From: Terrimesophilobacter bigeumensis | GTDB lineage: Bacteria > Actinomycetota > Actinomycetes > Actinomycetales > Microbacteriaceae | NCBI RefSeq assembly: GCF_039537265.1 | Contig: NZ_BAABAE010000003.1 | Span: 1,116,001 to 1,180,000, forward strand | DNA length: 64,000 nt | Direction: 5' to 3' | Part shown: positions 24,977 through 33,514 of the stretch, piece by piece | How the letters are laid out: each line of letters opens with the position of its first letter | Position numbering within the stretch: position 1 is the stretch's first letter | The notes under the pieces: model-generated | What the model saw: the letters and a program-made list of their open reading frames with translations, nothing else | Told to the model about the DNA's origin: nothing | Databases searched by the model: none | Position numbers and translations under genes: made by a program

Positions 24977-27640
24977 TCAATGCGCAGCGGCATCCCAGTT
25001 GGGCCCGGTGCCGACCTGCACGTCGAGCGGGACCGTGAGGTCGGCGGCGTGGCCCATCCGATCACGCACGATCGCGGTGAGAGTCTCGAGTTCTCCCGGG
25101 GCGACCTCGAAGACGAGCTCGTCGTGCACCTGCAGGAGCATCCTGGATCCCAGCCCCTGTGCGCTCAGGTCGGAGGCCACCCCGAGCATCGCGATCTTGA
25201 TGATGTCGGCCGCCGAACCCTGGATGGGCGCGTTGAGCGCCTGCCGTTCGGCGTTCTCCCGCAGCACGCGGTTGTTGGAGTTGAGGTCGCCGAAGGGACG
25301 CCGCCTCCCGAAGATGGTCTCGGTGTAGCCGTCGATCTTCGCCTGGGCGACGACATTGCGCAGGTAGTCGCGCACCGCGCCGAAGCGCGCGAAGTAGTCG
25401 ACCATGAGCTGCTTGGCCTCGGCGACGTCGATGCGCAGCTGCTTCGAAAGGCCGAAGGCGCTGAGCCCGTAGGCGAGGCCGTAGGACATCGCCTTGACCT
25501 TGGTGCGCATGATGGGCGTCACCTCGGAGGGGTCGACGCCGAAGATCCTGGCTCCGACGAAACGGTGCAGGTCCTCTCCGGCATTGAAGGCCTCGATGAG
25601 TCCCGCATCGCCGGAGAGGTGCGCCATGATGCGCATCTCGATCTGCGAATAGTCGGCCGTGAGCAGCGTCTCGTAGCCCTCGCCGGTCTGGAAGGCGGCG
25701 CGGATCTCCCGTCCCTCTGCGGTCTTGACCGGGATGTTCTGCAGGTTGGGGTCATTGGACGAAATGCGCCCGGTGCTCGTCCCGACCTGCCCGTAGGTGG
25801 TGTGGATGCGGCCGTCAGGACCGATCTCCCGCTCGAGCGTCTCGATCATCTGCTTGAGCTTGGTCGCGTCGCGGTGCTGCAGGAGCAGGTCGAGGAACGG
25901 GTGCGGCTCCGGCAGCTGTTCCTGCAGGTCGGCGAGGGCCGCGGCATCCGTGGAGTAGCCGGTCTTGGTCGCACGGGTCTTCGGCATCCCGAGCTCCTCG
26001 AAGAGCACCTGCTGCAGCTGCTTGGGCGATCCGAGGTTCACCTCGCGGCCGAGGACCTCGTAGGCGTTCGACGCGATACCCGCTGCGCGCTCGGTCAGGC
26101 GCTTGTTGAGCTTCTCCAGGGCGCCGGCATCCACCGCGACGCCGTCGAGTTCGATGCGGGCGAGCACCGGAACGAGCGGGAGCTCGATCTCGTCGAGCAC
26201 CTTCCGGGAGCCATCGCTCAGCCGGGCGGCGAGCTCCTCTGCCACCCGCAGGACGTACCAGGCCTCCGTTGCCGGGCTCAGCCCCTCGTTCTCCGGGACG
26301 AGCTGATCCTGGTCCGCGACGGCGACCGTCTCGCCGAGATGGGTGTAGACCTGATCCGCGAGCGACTCGACCTTGCCGCCGGGCTTGAGCAGCCACGCCG
26401 CGATCGAGGTGTCGAAGGCGATGCCGCCGAGCGCGATGCCCTCCGTCGAGAGCCTCTTGAACGCGCGTTTCGAGTCGAAGAGATGCTTGGGCGCGTCGCT
26501 CGCGAGCCAGGCCTCGAGGGCGGCGTAGTCGGGCCGGTGAGCGCCCCACGGCACATAGGCGGTGTCCTCGCTCGTGGCGATCCCGAGCCCGGAGAGCGCA
26601 CCGTCGGTGGTCTCGACGATGAGCCCGAGGGGTGCGCCGGCTTTCGTGGCGGCGCCGATCCACTTCGCGAGCTCCTCGTCGACGAGCTTCTTGACCGGCG
26701 GCTCCGCCGTGGAGGACTCCGGAGCGGCCGCGACCTCGCCGCCGGACTCCGCCGCAGCGATCTTGAGCACCCGGTCGAGAAGCGTGCGGAACTGCAGCTT
26801 GTCGAACACCTCGCGCACCGCGGCCGTGTCGATGGGCCGCCGCTCGAGATCCTTCGGTCCCGCCGGCAGGTCGACATCCGTGACGAGCCGGTTGAGCCGG
26901 CGGTTGCGGATGGCCCGCTCCTTCTGCTCGCGCAGCTTCTCGCCGACGACTCCCTTGATCTCCTCGGCGTGCTCCAGGATGCCGTCGAGCCCGCCGTACT
27001 CGAGCACCCACTTGACGGCGGTCTTCTCCCCCACCTTGTCGATACCCACGAGGTTGTCGCTCGTCTCGCCGACGAGGGCGGCGATGTCCGGGTACTGCTC
27101 CGGCCGGATCCCGTACCGCTCGTATACCGCCGCAGGGTCGTAGCGCTTGAGCTCGGAGACCCCGCGCACGTTCGGATAGAGCAGGGTGACGTCGTCGTTG
27201 ACGAGCTGGATGCTGTCCCGGTCGCCCGAGACGACGTACACCTTGAAACCCTGCTCGGCGCCCTGCACGGAGAGAGTCGCGAGGATGTCGTCGGCCTCGA
27301 AGTCCTCCTTGCTGATCGTCGCGATGCCCATCGCCTTCAGTGCCTCTTCGAGAAGCGGCACCTGGCCGATGAACTCGGGCGGCGTCTCGGCGCGCGTGCC
27401 CTTGTACTCGGGGTACTCACGGGTGCGGAACGAGTACCGCGAGATGTCGAAGGCGACGACGAGGTGCGTCGGCTTCTCGTTCTGCAGCAGGTTGATGAGC
27501 ATCGCGATGAAGCCGTGGATGGCGTTGGTGTGCTGCCCCTCGCGGTTCATGAAACTGTCGACCGGGAGCGCGTAGAACGCCCGGAAAGCGAGCGAATGGC
27601 CGTCGATGACCATGAGGGTAGGCTTTTCGTTGTCCGACAC
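24977..27640 (-). CDS. polA: DNA polymerase I
   Basis: Fills repair gaps and replaces Okazaki primers. The 887-aa protein has an N-terminal 5'-3' exonuclease (VIDGHSLAFRAFYALP, DDILATL, SGDRDSIQLV, about residues 1-290), a middle 3'-5' exonuclease-like domain that looks degenerate as is usual in actinobacteria, and the family A polymerase domain with motif A DYSQIEMRIMAH (about residue 654), motif B region KAMSYGLAYGLSAFGLSK (about 708), and motif C QVHDELVFE (about 830). The GTG at 27640 (MSDNEKPTLMVID) fits the conserved N-terminus and sits 7 nt after a TAGGCT box. Confidence 0.96.
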   Translation of the reverse strand: MSDNEKPTLMVIDGHSLAFRAFYALPVDSFMNREGQHTNAIHGFIAMLINLLQNEKPTHLVVAFDISRYSFRTREYPEYKGTRAETPPEFIGQVPLLEEALKAMGIATISKEDFEADDILATLSVQGAEQGFKVYVVSGDRDSIQLVNDDVTLLYPNVRGVSELKRYDPAAVYERYGIRPEQYPDIAALVGETSDNLVGIDKVGEKTAVKWVLEYGGLDGILEHAEEIKGVVGEKLREQKERAIRNRRLNRLVTDVDLPAGPKDLERRPIDTAAVREVFDKLQFRTLLDRVLKIAAAESGGEVAAAPESSTAEPPVKKLVDEELAKWIGAATKAGAPLGLIVETTDGALSGLGIATSEDTAYVPWGAHRPDYAALEAWLASDAPKHLFDSKRAFKRLSTEGIALGGIAFDTSIAAWLLKPGGKVESLADQVYTHLGETVAVADQDQLVPENEGLSPATEAWYVLRVAEELAARLSDGSRKVLDEIELPLVPVLARIELDGVAVDAGALEKLNKRLTERAAGIASNAYEVLGREVNLGSPKQLQQVLFEELGMPKTRATKTGYSTDAAALADLQEQLPEPHPFLDLLLQHRDATKLKQMIETLEREIGPDGRIHTTYGQVGTSTGRISSNDPNLQNIPVKTAEGREIRAAFQTGEGYETLLTADYSQIEMRIMAHLSGDAGLIEAFNAGEDLHRFVGARIFGVDPSEVTPIMRTKVKAMSYGLAYGLSAFGLSKQLRIDVAEAKQLMVDYFARFGAVRDYLRNVVAQAKIDGYTETIFGRRRPFGDLNSNNRVLRENAERQALNAPIQGSAADIIKIAMLGVASDLSAQGLGSRMLLQVHDELVFEVAPGELETLTAIVRDRMGHAADLTVPLDVQVGTGPNWDAAAH

Positions 27641-27647
27641 GAGAGTC

Positions 27648-27653
27648 AGCCTA
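27648..27653 (-). promoter_or_regulatory. Candidate -10 box, leaderless, for polA
   Basis: TAGGCT on the minus strand with a 7-nt spacer (GACTCTC) to the polA GTG and no ribosome-binding site. Lies in the 52-bp divergent gap to the thioesterase gene. Confidence 0.5.
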
Positions 27654-27692
27654 GCCGCCGCCGCTGACACGAGACTCAAGGATTTCCGCCTC

Positions 27693-28097
27693 ATGAGCAT
27701 CCCCAGTATCAACGTCGACCCGGAAGCTCCCGCCGGCGATCTCGGTCGGAAGATGGGCATCGAGATCGTCGAGGTGAGCCCCGAGCGCTCGGTCGCCCGG
27801 ATGCCGGTGGAGGGCAACACGCAGCCCTACGGCATCCTGCATGGCGGGGCGCACCTCGTACTCGCGGAGTCGCTCGGGTCGATGTCCGCGCACGTGCACG
27901 CCGGCCCCGGTCGCTACGCCGTCGGCATCGAGATCAGCGCGAGCCACTCCCGCTCTGTGACGAGCGGCTGGGTCACCGGAACCTGCACCGCGATCAGTCT
28001 CGGCCGAACCCTCACGGTGCACGAGATCGTCATGACCGACGACGAGGGCAACCGCCTCTCGACGGTGCGGATGACGAACCTGCTGCGGGACGCGTAG
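27693..28097 (+). CDS. PaaI-family hotdog thioesterase
   Basis: A 134-aa single hotdog-fold protein. The motif QPYGILHGGAHLVLAESLGS (about residues 45-64) carries the HGG and acidic residue of PaaI/YdiI-like acyl-CoA thioesterases, and GIEISASHSRSVTSGWVTG follows as the second half. Probably hydrolyses an acyl- or aromatic-CoA; substrate not predictable. ATG at 27693 with AAGGA upstream; a longer frame from 27606 overlaps polA and is rejected. Placed between polA (divergent) and pdtaR (convergent, 5 bp between stops). Confidence 0.88.
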   Translation: MSIPSINVDPEAPAGDLGRKMGIEIVEVSPERSVARMPVEGNTQPYGILHGGAHLVLAESLGSMSAHVHAGPGRYAVGIEISASHSRSVTSGWVTGTCTAISLGRTLTVHEIVMTDDEGNRLSTVRMTNLLRDA

Positions 28098-28102
28098 CGC
28101 GG

Positions 28103-28711
28103 CTAGCTCTTCTTCGGCGCCAATTGGTCGATGATGGCGACCGCGACGTCGTGCATCGTGAGGCGGCGGTCCATGGATGCCTTCTGGATCCAGCGGAACG
28201 CCTCCGGCTCGGTGAGCCCCATCTTCTCGTTGAGGAGGCCCTTGGCGCGGTCGACGATCTTGCGGGTCTCGAAACGCTCGACGAGATCCGAGACCTCGGC
28301 CTCGAGGGTCACGATCTGGGCGTAGCGGGCGAGGGCGATCTCGATCGCCGGCAGAAGGTCGTTCGGGGTGAACGGCTTGACCACGTAGGCGAGGGCGCCG
28401 GCCTCTGTCGCGCGCTCGACGAGCTCCTTCTGGCTGAAGGCGGTGAGCAGCACGACCGGCGCGATGTGGTTCTTGCTGAGCTGCTCAGCCGCGGAGATCC
28501 CGTCGAGCTTCGGCATCTTGACGTCCATGATGACGAGGTCCGGCTTGAGCTCGGTGGCGAGAGCGACCGCGGTCTCACCGTCGCCCGCCTCGCCGACCAC
28601 GTCGAATCCGTTGTCGCGCAGGGTCTCGACGATGTCGAGCCGGATGAGCGACTCATCCTCGGCCACGACGACGCGACGCGGAGCTGTGGGGGCACTTTCC
28701 TGGTCAGTCAC
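28103..28711 (-). CDS. pdtaR: ANTAR-domain response regulator PdtaR
   Basis: A 202-aa two-component regulator: receiver domain (about residues 12-128) with acidic pair in VVVAEDESL, phospho-acceptor Asp in LVIMDVKMPKLDG (about residue 63), conserved Thr in VVLLTAFSQ, and Lys in VVKPFTPND; then a short coiled coil and a C-terminal ANTAR RNA-binding domain (RKIVDRAKGLLNEKMGLTEPEAFRWIQKAS). ANTAR proteins bind paired RNA hairpins and block termination. It is the orthologue type of M. tuberculosis Rv1626, whose partner kinase PdtaS is encoded elsewhere. GTG start at 28711, 6 nt after TAGGAT; a TTG at 28717 is less likely. Confidence 0.94.
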   Translation of the reverse strand: MTDQESAPTAPRRVVVAEDESLIRLDIVETLRDNGFDVVGEAGDGETAVALATELKPDLVIMDVKMPKLDGISAAEQLSKNHIAPVVLLTAFSQKELVERATEAGALAYVVKPFTPNDLLPAIEIALARYAQIVTLEAEVSDLVERFETRKIVDRAKGLLNEKMGLTEPEAFRWIQKASMDRRLTMHDVAVAIIDQLAPKKS

Positions 28712-28717
28712 CCTCAA

Positions 28718-28723
28718 ATCCTA
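28718..28723 (-). promoter_or_regulatory. Candidate -10 box, leaderless, for pdtaR
   Basis: TAGGAT on the minus strand with a 6-nt spacer (TTGAGG) to the pdtaR GTG. Immediately upstream begins the 16-bp tandem repeat array, which would occupy about -13 to -52 of this promoter. Confidence 0.5.
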
Positions 28724-28763
28724 CGGTACCCAGCGCGGACGGTAACCAGCGCGTACGGTAACC
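28723..28763. repeat. Tandem 16-bp direct repeats between pdtaR and tRNA-Leu
   Basis: Two full units and one partial: ACGGTACCCAGCGCGG (28723-28738), ACGGTAACCAGCGCGT (28739-28754), and ACGGTAACC (28755-28763). The period is exactly 16 bp and the units differ at two positions. Each contains GGTAACC or GGTACCC, a near-palindromic core. The array spans the pdtaR promoter region on one side and the tRNA-Leu upstream region on the other, so it could be an operator, or a recent slippage duplication. Confidence 0.75.
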
Positions 28764-28782
28764 TGAGCTTCGGCTACTGTGC

Positions 28783-28865
28783 GCCGGTGTGGCGGAATGG
28801 CAGACGCGGAGCACTCAAAATGCTTTGCTCGAAAGGGCGTGTGGGTTCAAGTCCCACCACCGGCA
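28783..28865 (+). tRNA. tRNA-Leu (anticodon CAA)
   Basis: The acceptor stem GCCGGTG (28783-28789) pairs with CACCGGC (28858-28864), with discriminator A at 28865. The anticodon stem GAGCA/TGCTT holds the loop CTCAAAA, giving anticodon CAA, which reads UUG. The T arm is GTGGG-TTCAAGT-CCCAC. A long variable arm (about TTTGCTCGAAAGGGC) is typical of tRNA-Leu. The 3' CCA is not encoded. It decodes a codon rare in GC-rich genomes. Confidence 0.95.
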
Positions 28866-28904
28866 CAGAAATCACCATCGGCACAGTGTGAGGAGGCCAC
28901 AGTC

Positions 28905-29924
28905 ATGCGCGGAGTCGTCATGCACGCGCCCGGAGACGTTCGTGTCGTCGATCGCGAAGACCCGCAGATCGTCCAGCCCACGGATGCGATCATCCGCGTC
29001 ACCGCCGCCTGCGTCTGCGGGTCAGACCTCTGGCCCTACCGCGGTATCGACGACGCGACCGACGCACCGATGGGCCACGAGTACGTCGGCGTCGTCGAAG
29101 CGGTCGGCGCCGAGGTGAAGACCGTCAAGCCCGGTGACTTCGTGGCCGGCTCGTTCATGGCGTCGGACAACACCTGTGAGATCTGCCAGGCCGGGTACCA
29201 GTCCCGGTGTGTCCACGTCGAAAGCATGGGCAGGATCGGCACCCAGGCCGAGCGGGCTCGCATCCCCCTGGCCGACGGCACCCTCGTCGCGACCCCGGGC
29301 CAGCCCGCTCCAGAGCTGATACCGTCCTTGCTGGCCGCCTCGGATGTGCTGGGCACCGGGTGGTTTGCTGCGGTCGCCGCCGAGGTGGGCCCCGGAAAGA
29401 CGGTCGCCGTCGTCGGTGACGGCGCCGTCGGACTGCTCGGCGTCCTCTCCGCCAAACACTTCGGCGCCGAACGGATCATCGCCATGTCGCGCCACGCCGA
29501 TCGGCAGGACCTCGCCCGCGAATTCGGCGCCACCGACATCGTCGAAGAGCGCGGCGATGCGGGAGTAGCCCGCATCAAGGAACTCACCGGCGGACTCGGC
29601 GCCCACTCCGTGATCGAGGCGGTCGGCACGCAGGAGTCGATGATGCAGGCGATTCGATCTACCCGCCCGGGTGGACACGTCGGCTACGTCGGCGTCTCAC
29701 ACGATGTGCAATTGCCCGGCCGGGAGCTGTTCTTCTCCGGCGTGCACCTGCACGGTGGCCCTGCCCCGGTTCGCCGGTTCCTGCCCGAGCTGATCCAACT
29801 CATCTGGGATCGCAGAATCGACCCCGGCAAGGTCTTCGACCTCACCCTCCCACTGGAGGACGCTGCTGAGGCCTACCGGGCCATGGACGAGCGCCGGGCC
29901 ATCAAGGTGCTGCTCCAGCCCTGA
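28905..29924 (+). CDS. Zinc-dependent alcohol dehydrogenase (medium-chain)
   Basis: A 339-aa medium-chain dehydrogenase/reductase. Catalytic zinc ligands are in CVCGSDLWPYRG (about residue 39) and GHEYVGVVE (about residue 58); the structural zinc loop is SDNTCEICQAGYQSRC (about residue 90-105), with three Cys visible. The NAD(P) motif VAVVGDGAVGLLGV is near residue 167. It resembles the glutathione-independent formaldehyde/ADH3-like subgroup; substrate unknown. Start ATG 28905 has AGGAGG 8 nt upstream; the open frame before it reads through tRNA-Leu and is rejected. First gene of a two-gene accessory cassette. Confidence 0.9.
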   Translation: MRGVVMHAPGDVRVVDREDPQIVQPTDAIIRVTAACVCGSDLWPYRGIDDATDAPMGHEYVGVVEAVGAEVKTVKPGDFVAGSFMASDNTCEICQAGYQSRCVHVESMGRIGTQAERARIPLADGTLVATPGQPAPELIPSLLAASDVLGTGWFAAVAAEVGPGKTVAVVGDGAVGLLGVLSAKHFGAERIIAMSRHADRQDLAREFGATDIVEERGDAGVARIKELTGGLGAHSVIEAVGTQESMMQAIRSTRPGGHVGYVGVSHDVQLPGRELFFSGVHLHGGPAPVRRFLPELIQLIWDRRIDPGKVFDLTLPLEDAAEAYRAMDERRAIKVLLQP

Positions 29925-29947
29925 AGCATTCAGCATCCATGCTTCGG
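29921..29947 (+). terminator. Inverted repeat at the 3' end of the alcohol dehydrogenase gene
   Basis: GAAGCAT (29923-29929) and ATGCTTC (29939-29945) form a perfect 7-bp stem, extendable by a T-G and a C-G pair, around a 9-nt loop. It overlaps the stop codon of the dehydrogenase. No T-tract follows, so it could be a weak terminator, a transcript-stabilising hairpin or a protein-binding palindrome ahead of the acetyltransferase gene. Confidence 0.45.
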
Positions 29948-29972
29948 GATAGCACAATGAAGACGGGACACC

Positions 29973-30542
29973 ATGGAACTCGACGACCTCCTTGCGGCGC
30001 TGAACGACGGCCAGACCATCACCGGGAACTCACCACTGCACACGGTCATGCACCGGGTCAGTCAGGATGCCCTGCGCGTCACCGGTGAACTCAACAGCGG
30101 ATATCACGACCCAGGCGAAGTCCGGCAGCTGCTGGGGCACCTGACCGGCAAGCCGGTGCACGAATCTGTGACGGTGTTCCCACCGCTTTACTCGGACTTC
30201 GGGAAGAACCTCACCCTCGGGGAGCGGATTTTCATCAACGCAGGGTGCACGTTTCAGGACCAGGGCGGTGTCACGATCGGCGACGACTGTCTGATTGGGC
30301 ACAACACCGTGTTCGCCACCCTCAACCACGAGCTCGATCCCACGAAACGCAAGGACATGCATCCGGCGCCCATCATCATCGGTCGCAACGTGTGGATCGG
30401 ATCCAACGCGACCATTCTGTCGGGCGTGACGATAGGCGACAACGCCGTCGTCGCGGCGGCATCCGTCGTCACAAAAGACGTACCGGAAAACACCATCGTT
30501 GTGGGCTCACCCGCACGAGTGGTGCGGTCGCTTACCGACTGA
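29973..30542 (+). CDS. Sugar O-acetyltransferase (left-handed beta-helix)
   Basis: A 189-aa maltose/galactoside acetyltransferase-type protein: an N-terminal helical region (HRVSQDALRVTGELNSGYHDPGEVRQLLGHLTGK) and hexapeptide repeats forming a left-handed beta-helix (about residues 75-185: INAGCTFQDQGGVTIGDDCLIGHN, VWIGSNATILSGVTIG, VVGSPARVVRSL). The catalytic His is expected in the TLNHELD segment near residue 115. It transfers acetyl from acetyl-CoA to a sugar or similar hydroxyl; substrate unknown. It lies 48 bp after the dehydrogenase, same strand, and ends 23 bp from pyk (convergent). Confidence 0.9.
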   Translation: MELDDLLAALNDGQTITGNSPLHTVMHRVSQDALRVTGELNSGYHDPGEVRQLLGHLTGKPVHESVTVFPPLYSDFGKNLTLGERIFINAGCTFQDQGGVTIGDDCLIGHNTVFATLNHELDPTKRKDMHPAPIIIGRNVWIGSNATILSGVTIGDNAVVAAASVVTKDVPENTIVVGSPARVVRSLTD

Positions 30543-30565
30543 ACCGCACTGATTCGGGCCGGCGA

Positions 30566-32008
30566 CTACTGCGCCCAGACCGGCGCGGCGGCGTTCGCCG
30601 CATCGCCGATGCGGTGCACGCGCAGGTCGTTCGTCGAACCGGTGATGCCGGGGGGCGAACCGGAGATCACGACGACCTTGTCGCCGATCTCGGCCAGGCC
30701 CTGCGCGAGCAGGATGTCGTCCACCTGCCTGAACATCGCATCCGTGTGCGTGACCGGATCGACAAGGAACGACTGGATCCCCCAGGTGAGCGCCATCCTG
30801 CGCAGGATGCCCACCTCCGGCGTGAAGGCGAGCATCGGGATCTTGGAGCGCAGTCTGGCCATCCTCCGCGCCGAGTCGCCGGACTGCGTGAACACGCACA
30901 GGAACCTGGCCTCGACGAAGTCGGCGACCTCGGCCGCGGCCAGGGTGATCGCGCCGCCCTGGGTGCGCGGCTTCACACCGAGCGGCAGGATGCGGTCGAG
31001 GCCATGCTCCTCCGTCGACTCGATGATGCGCGCCATCGTCTGCACGGTGATGACCGGGAACTCGCCCACACTCGTCTCACCGCTCAGCATGACGGCGTCG
31101 GTCCCGTCGAGGACGGCGTTGGCGACATCCGAGGTCTCGGCACGCGTCGGGCGGGGACTCGAGATCATCGACTCGAGCATCTGCGTCGCCACGATCACGG
31201 GCTTGGCCATCCGACGGCACAGCTCGACAGCCTGCTTCTGCACGATCGGCACCGCCTCGAGCGGGAGCTCCACCCCGAGATCGCCGCGGGCGACCATGAT
31301 GCCGTCGAAGGCGTCGATGATGCCCTCGAGGTTGTCGACGGCCTGCGGCTTCTCGATCTTCGCGATGACCGGGACCTTCCGTCCCTCCTCGGCCATGATC
31401 TCGTGCACCCGCACGATGTCGTCGGCGCTGCGCACGAAGGAGAGCGCAATCAGGTCCGCGCCGAGCCCGAGGCCCCAGCGCAGATCCGCCTCGTCCTTGT
31501 CGGAGAGCGCTGGAACGTTCACAGCGACCCCCGGCAGGTTGATGCCCTTGTTGTTGGAGACCGCGCCGGGCACCTCGACCGTGGTCGTGACGACCGTTCC
31601 GTCGGTCGCTGTCACCCGCAGCGTGACCTTGCCGTCGTCGATGAGCAGCGGGTCGCCAGCCTTCACGTCGCTCGGGAGACCCTTGTAGGTGGTCGAGGAG
31701 ATGTCCTTGTTGCCGACGATGTCCTCGGTCGTGATCCGGAACACGTCTCCCACGGCCAGCTCGTAGGGCCCGCCCTCGAACTTTCCGAGGCGAATCTTCG
31801 GCCCCTGAAGGTCGACGAGGACGGCGACGACGCGCCCAGCGGCATCCGCGGCCCGCCTCACGTTCGCGTAGACCTCCTCGTGCACGTCGTAGCTGCCGTG
31901 GCTGAGGTTCATCCGCGCGACGTCGACCCCGGCATCGATGATGGCCCTGATGTTCTCGTAGCTGGAGGTGGCCGGGCCGAGGGTCGCAACGATCTTTGCG
32001 CGTCTCAC
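30566..32008 (-). CDS. pyk: Pyruvate kinase
   Basis: Converts phosphoenolpyruvate and ADP to pyruvate and ATP. The 480-aa protein begins MRRAKIVATLGPATSSYENI, with substrate-site motif MNLSHGS near residue 34, the active-site Lys signature VIAKIEKPQAVDNL near residue 210, MVARGDLGVELP near residue 237, and the C-terminal effector-binding lobe (about 340-480). GTG start with AAAGGAA 6 nt upstream. It is the final gene of the minus-strand series, 51 bp after gltD. Confidence 0.97.
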   Translation of the reverse strand: MRRAKIVATLGPATSSYENIRAIIDAGVDVARMNLSHGSYDVHEEVYANVRRAADAAGRVVAVLVDLQGPKIRLGKFEGGPYELAVGDVFRITTEDIVGNKDISSTTYKGLPSDVKAGDPLLIDDGKVTLRVTATDGTVVTTTVEVPGAVSNNKGINLPGVAVNVPALSDKDEADLRWGLGLGADLIALSFVRSADDIVRVHEIMAEEGRKVPVIAKIEKPQAVDNLEGIIDAFDGIMVARGDLGVELPLEAVPIVQKQAVELCRRMAKPVIVATQMLESMISSPRPTRAETSDVANAVLDGTDAVMLSGETSVGEFPVITVQTMARIIESTEEHGLDRILPLGVKPRTQGGAITLAAAEVADFVEARFLCVFTQSGDSARRMARLRSKIPMLAFTPEVGILRRMALTWGIQSFLVDPVTHTDAMFRQVDDILLAQGLAEIGDKVVVISGSPPGITGSTNDLRVHRIGDAANAAAPVWAQ

Positions 32009-32059
32009 TGTGTTCCTTTGTTCGCGGTCTTGGTGTCGGTGGTCCGACGTCGGGTCAGG

Positions 32060-33506
<1,447 letters not shown>

Positions 33507-33514
<8 letters not shown>

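Noticed and set aside
28779..28904. An N-terminal extension of the alcohol dehydrogenase
   Set aside because: The extension would translate through the tRNA-Leu gene; an AGGAGG ribosome-binding site marks the ATG at 28905.
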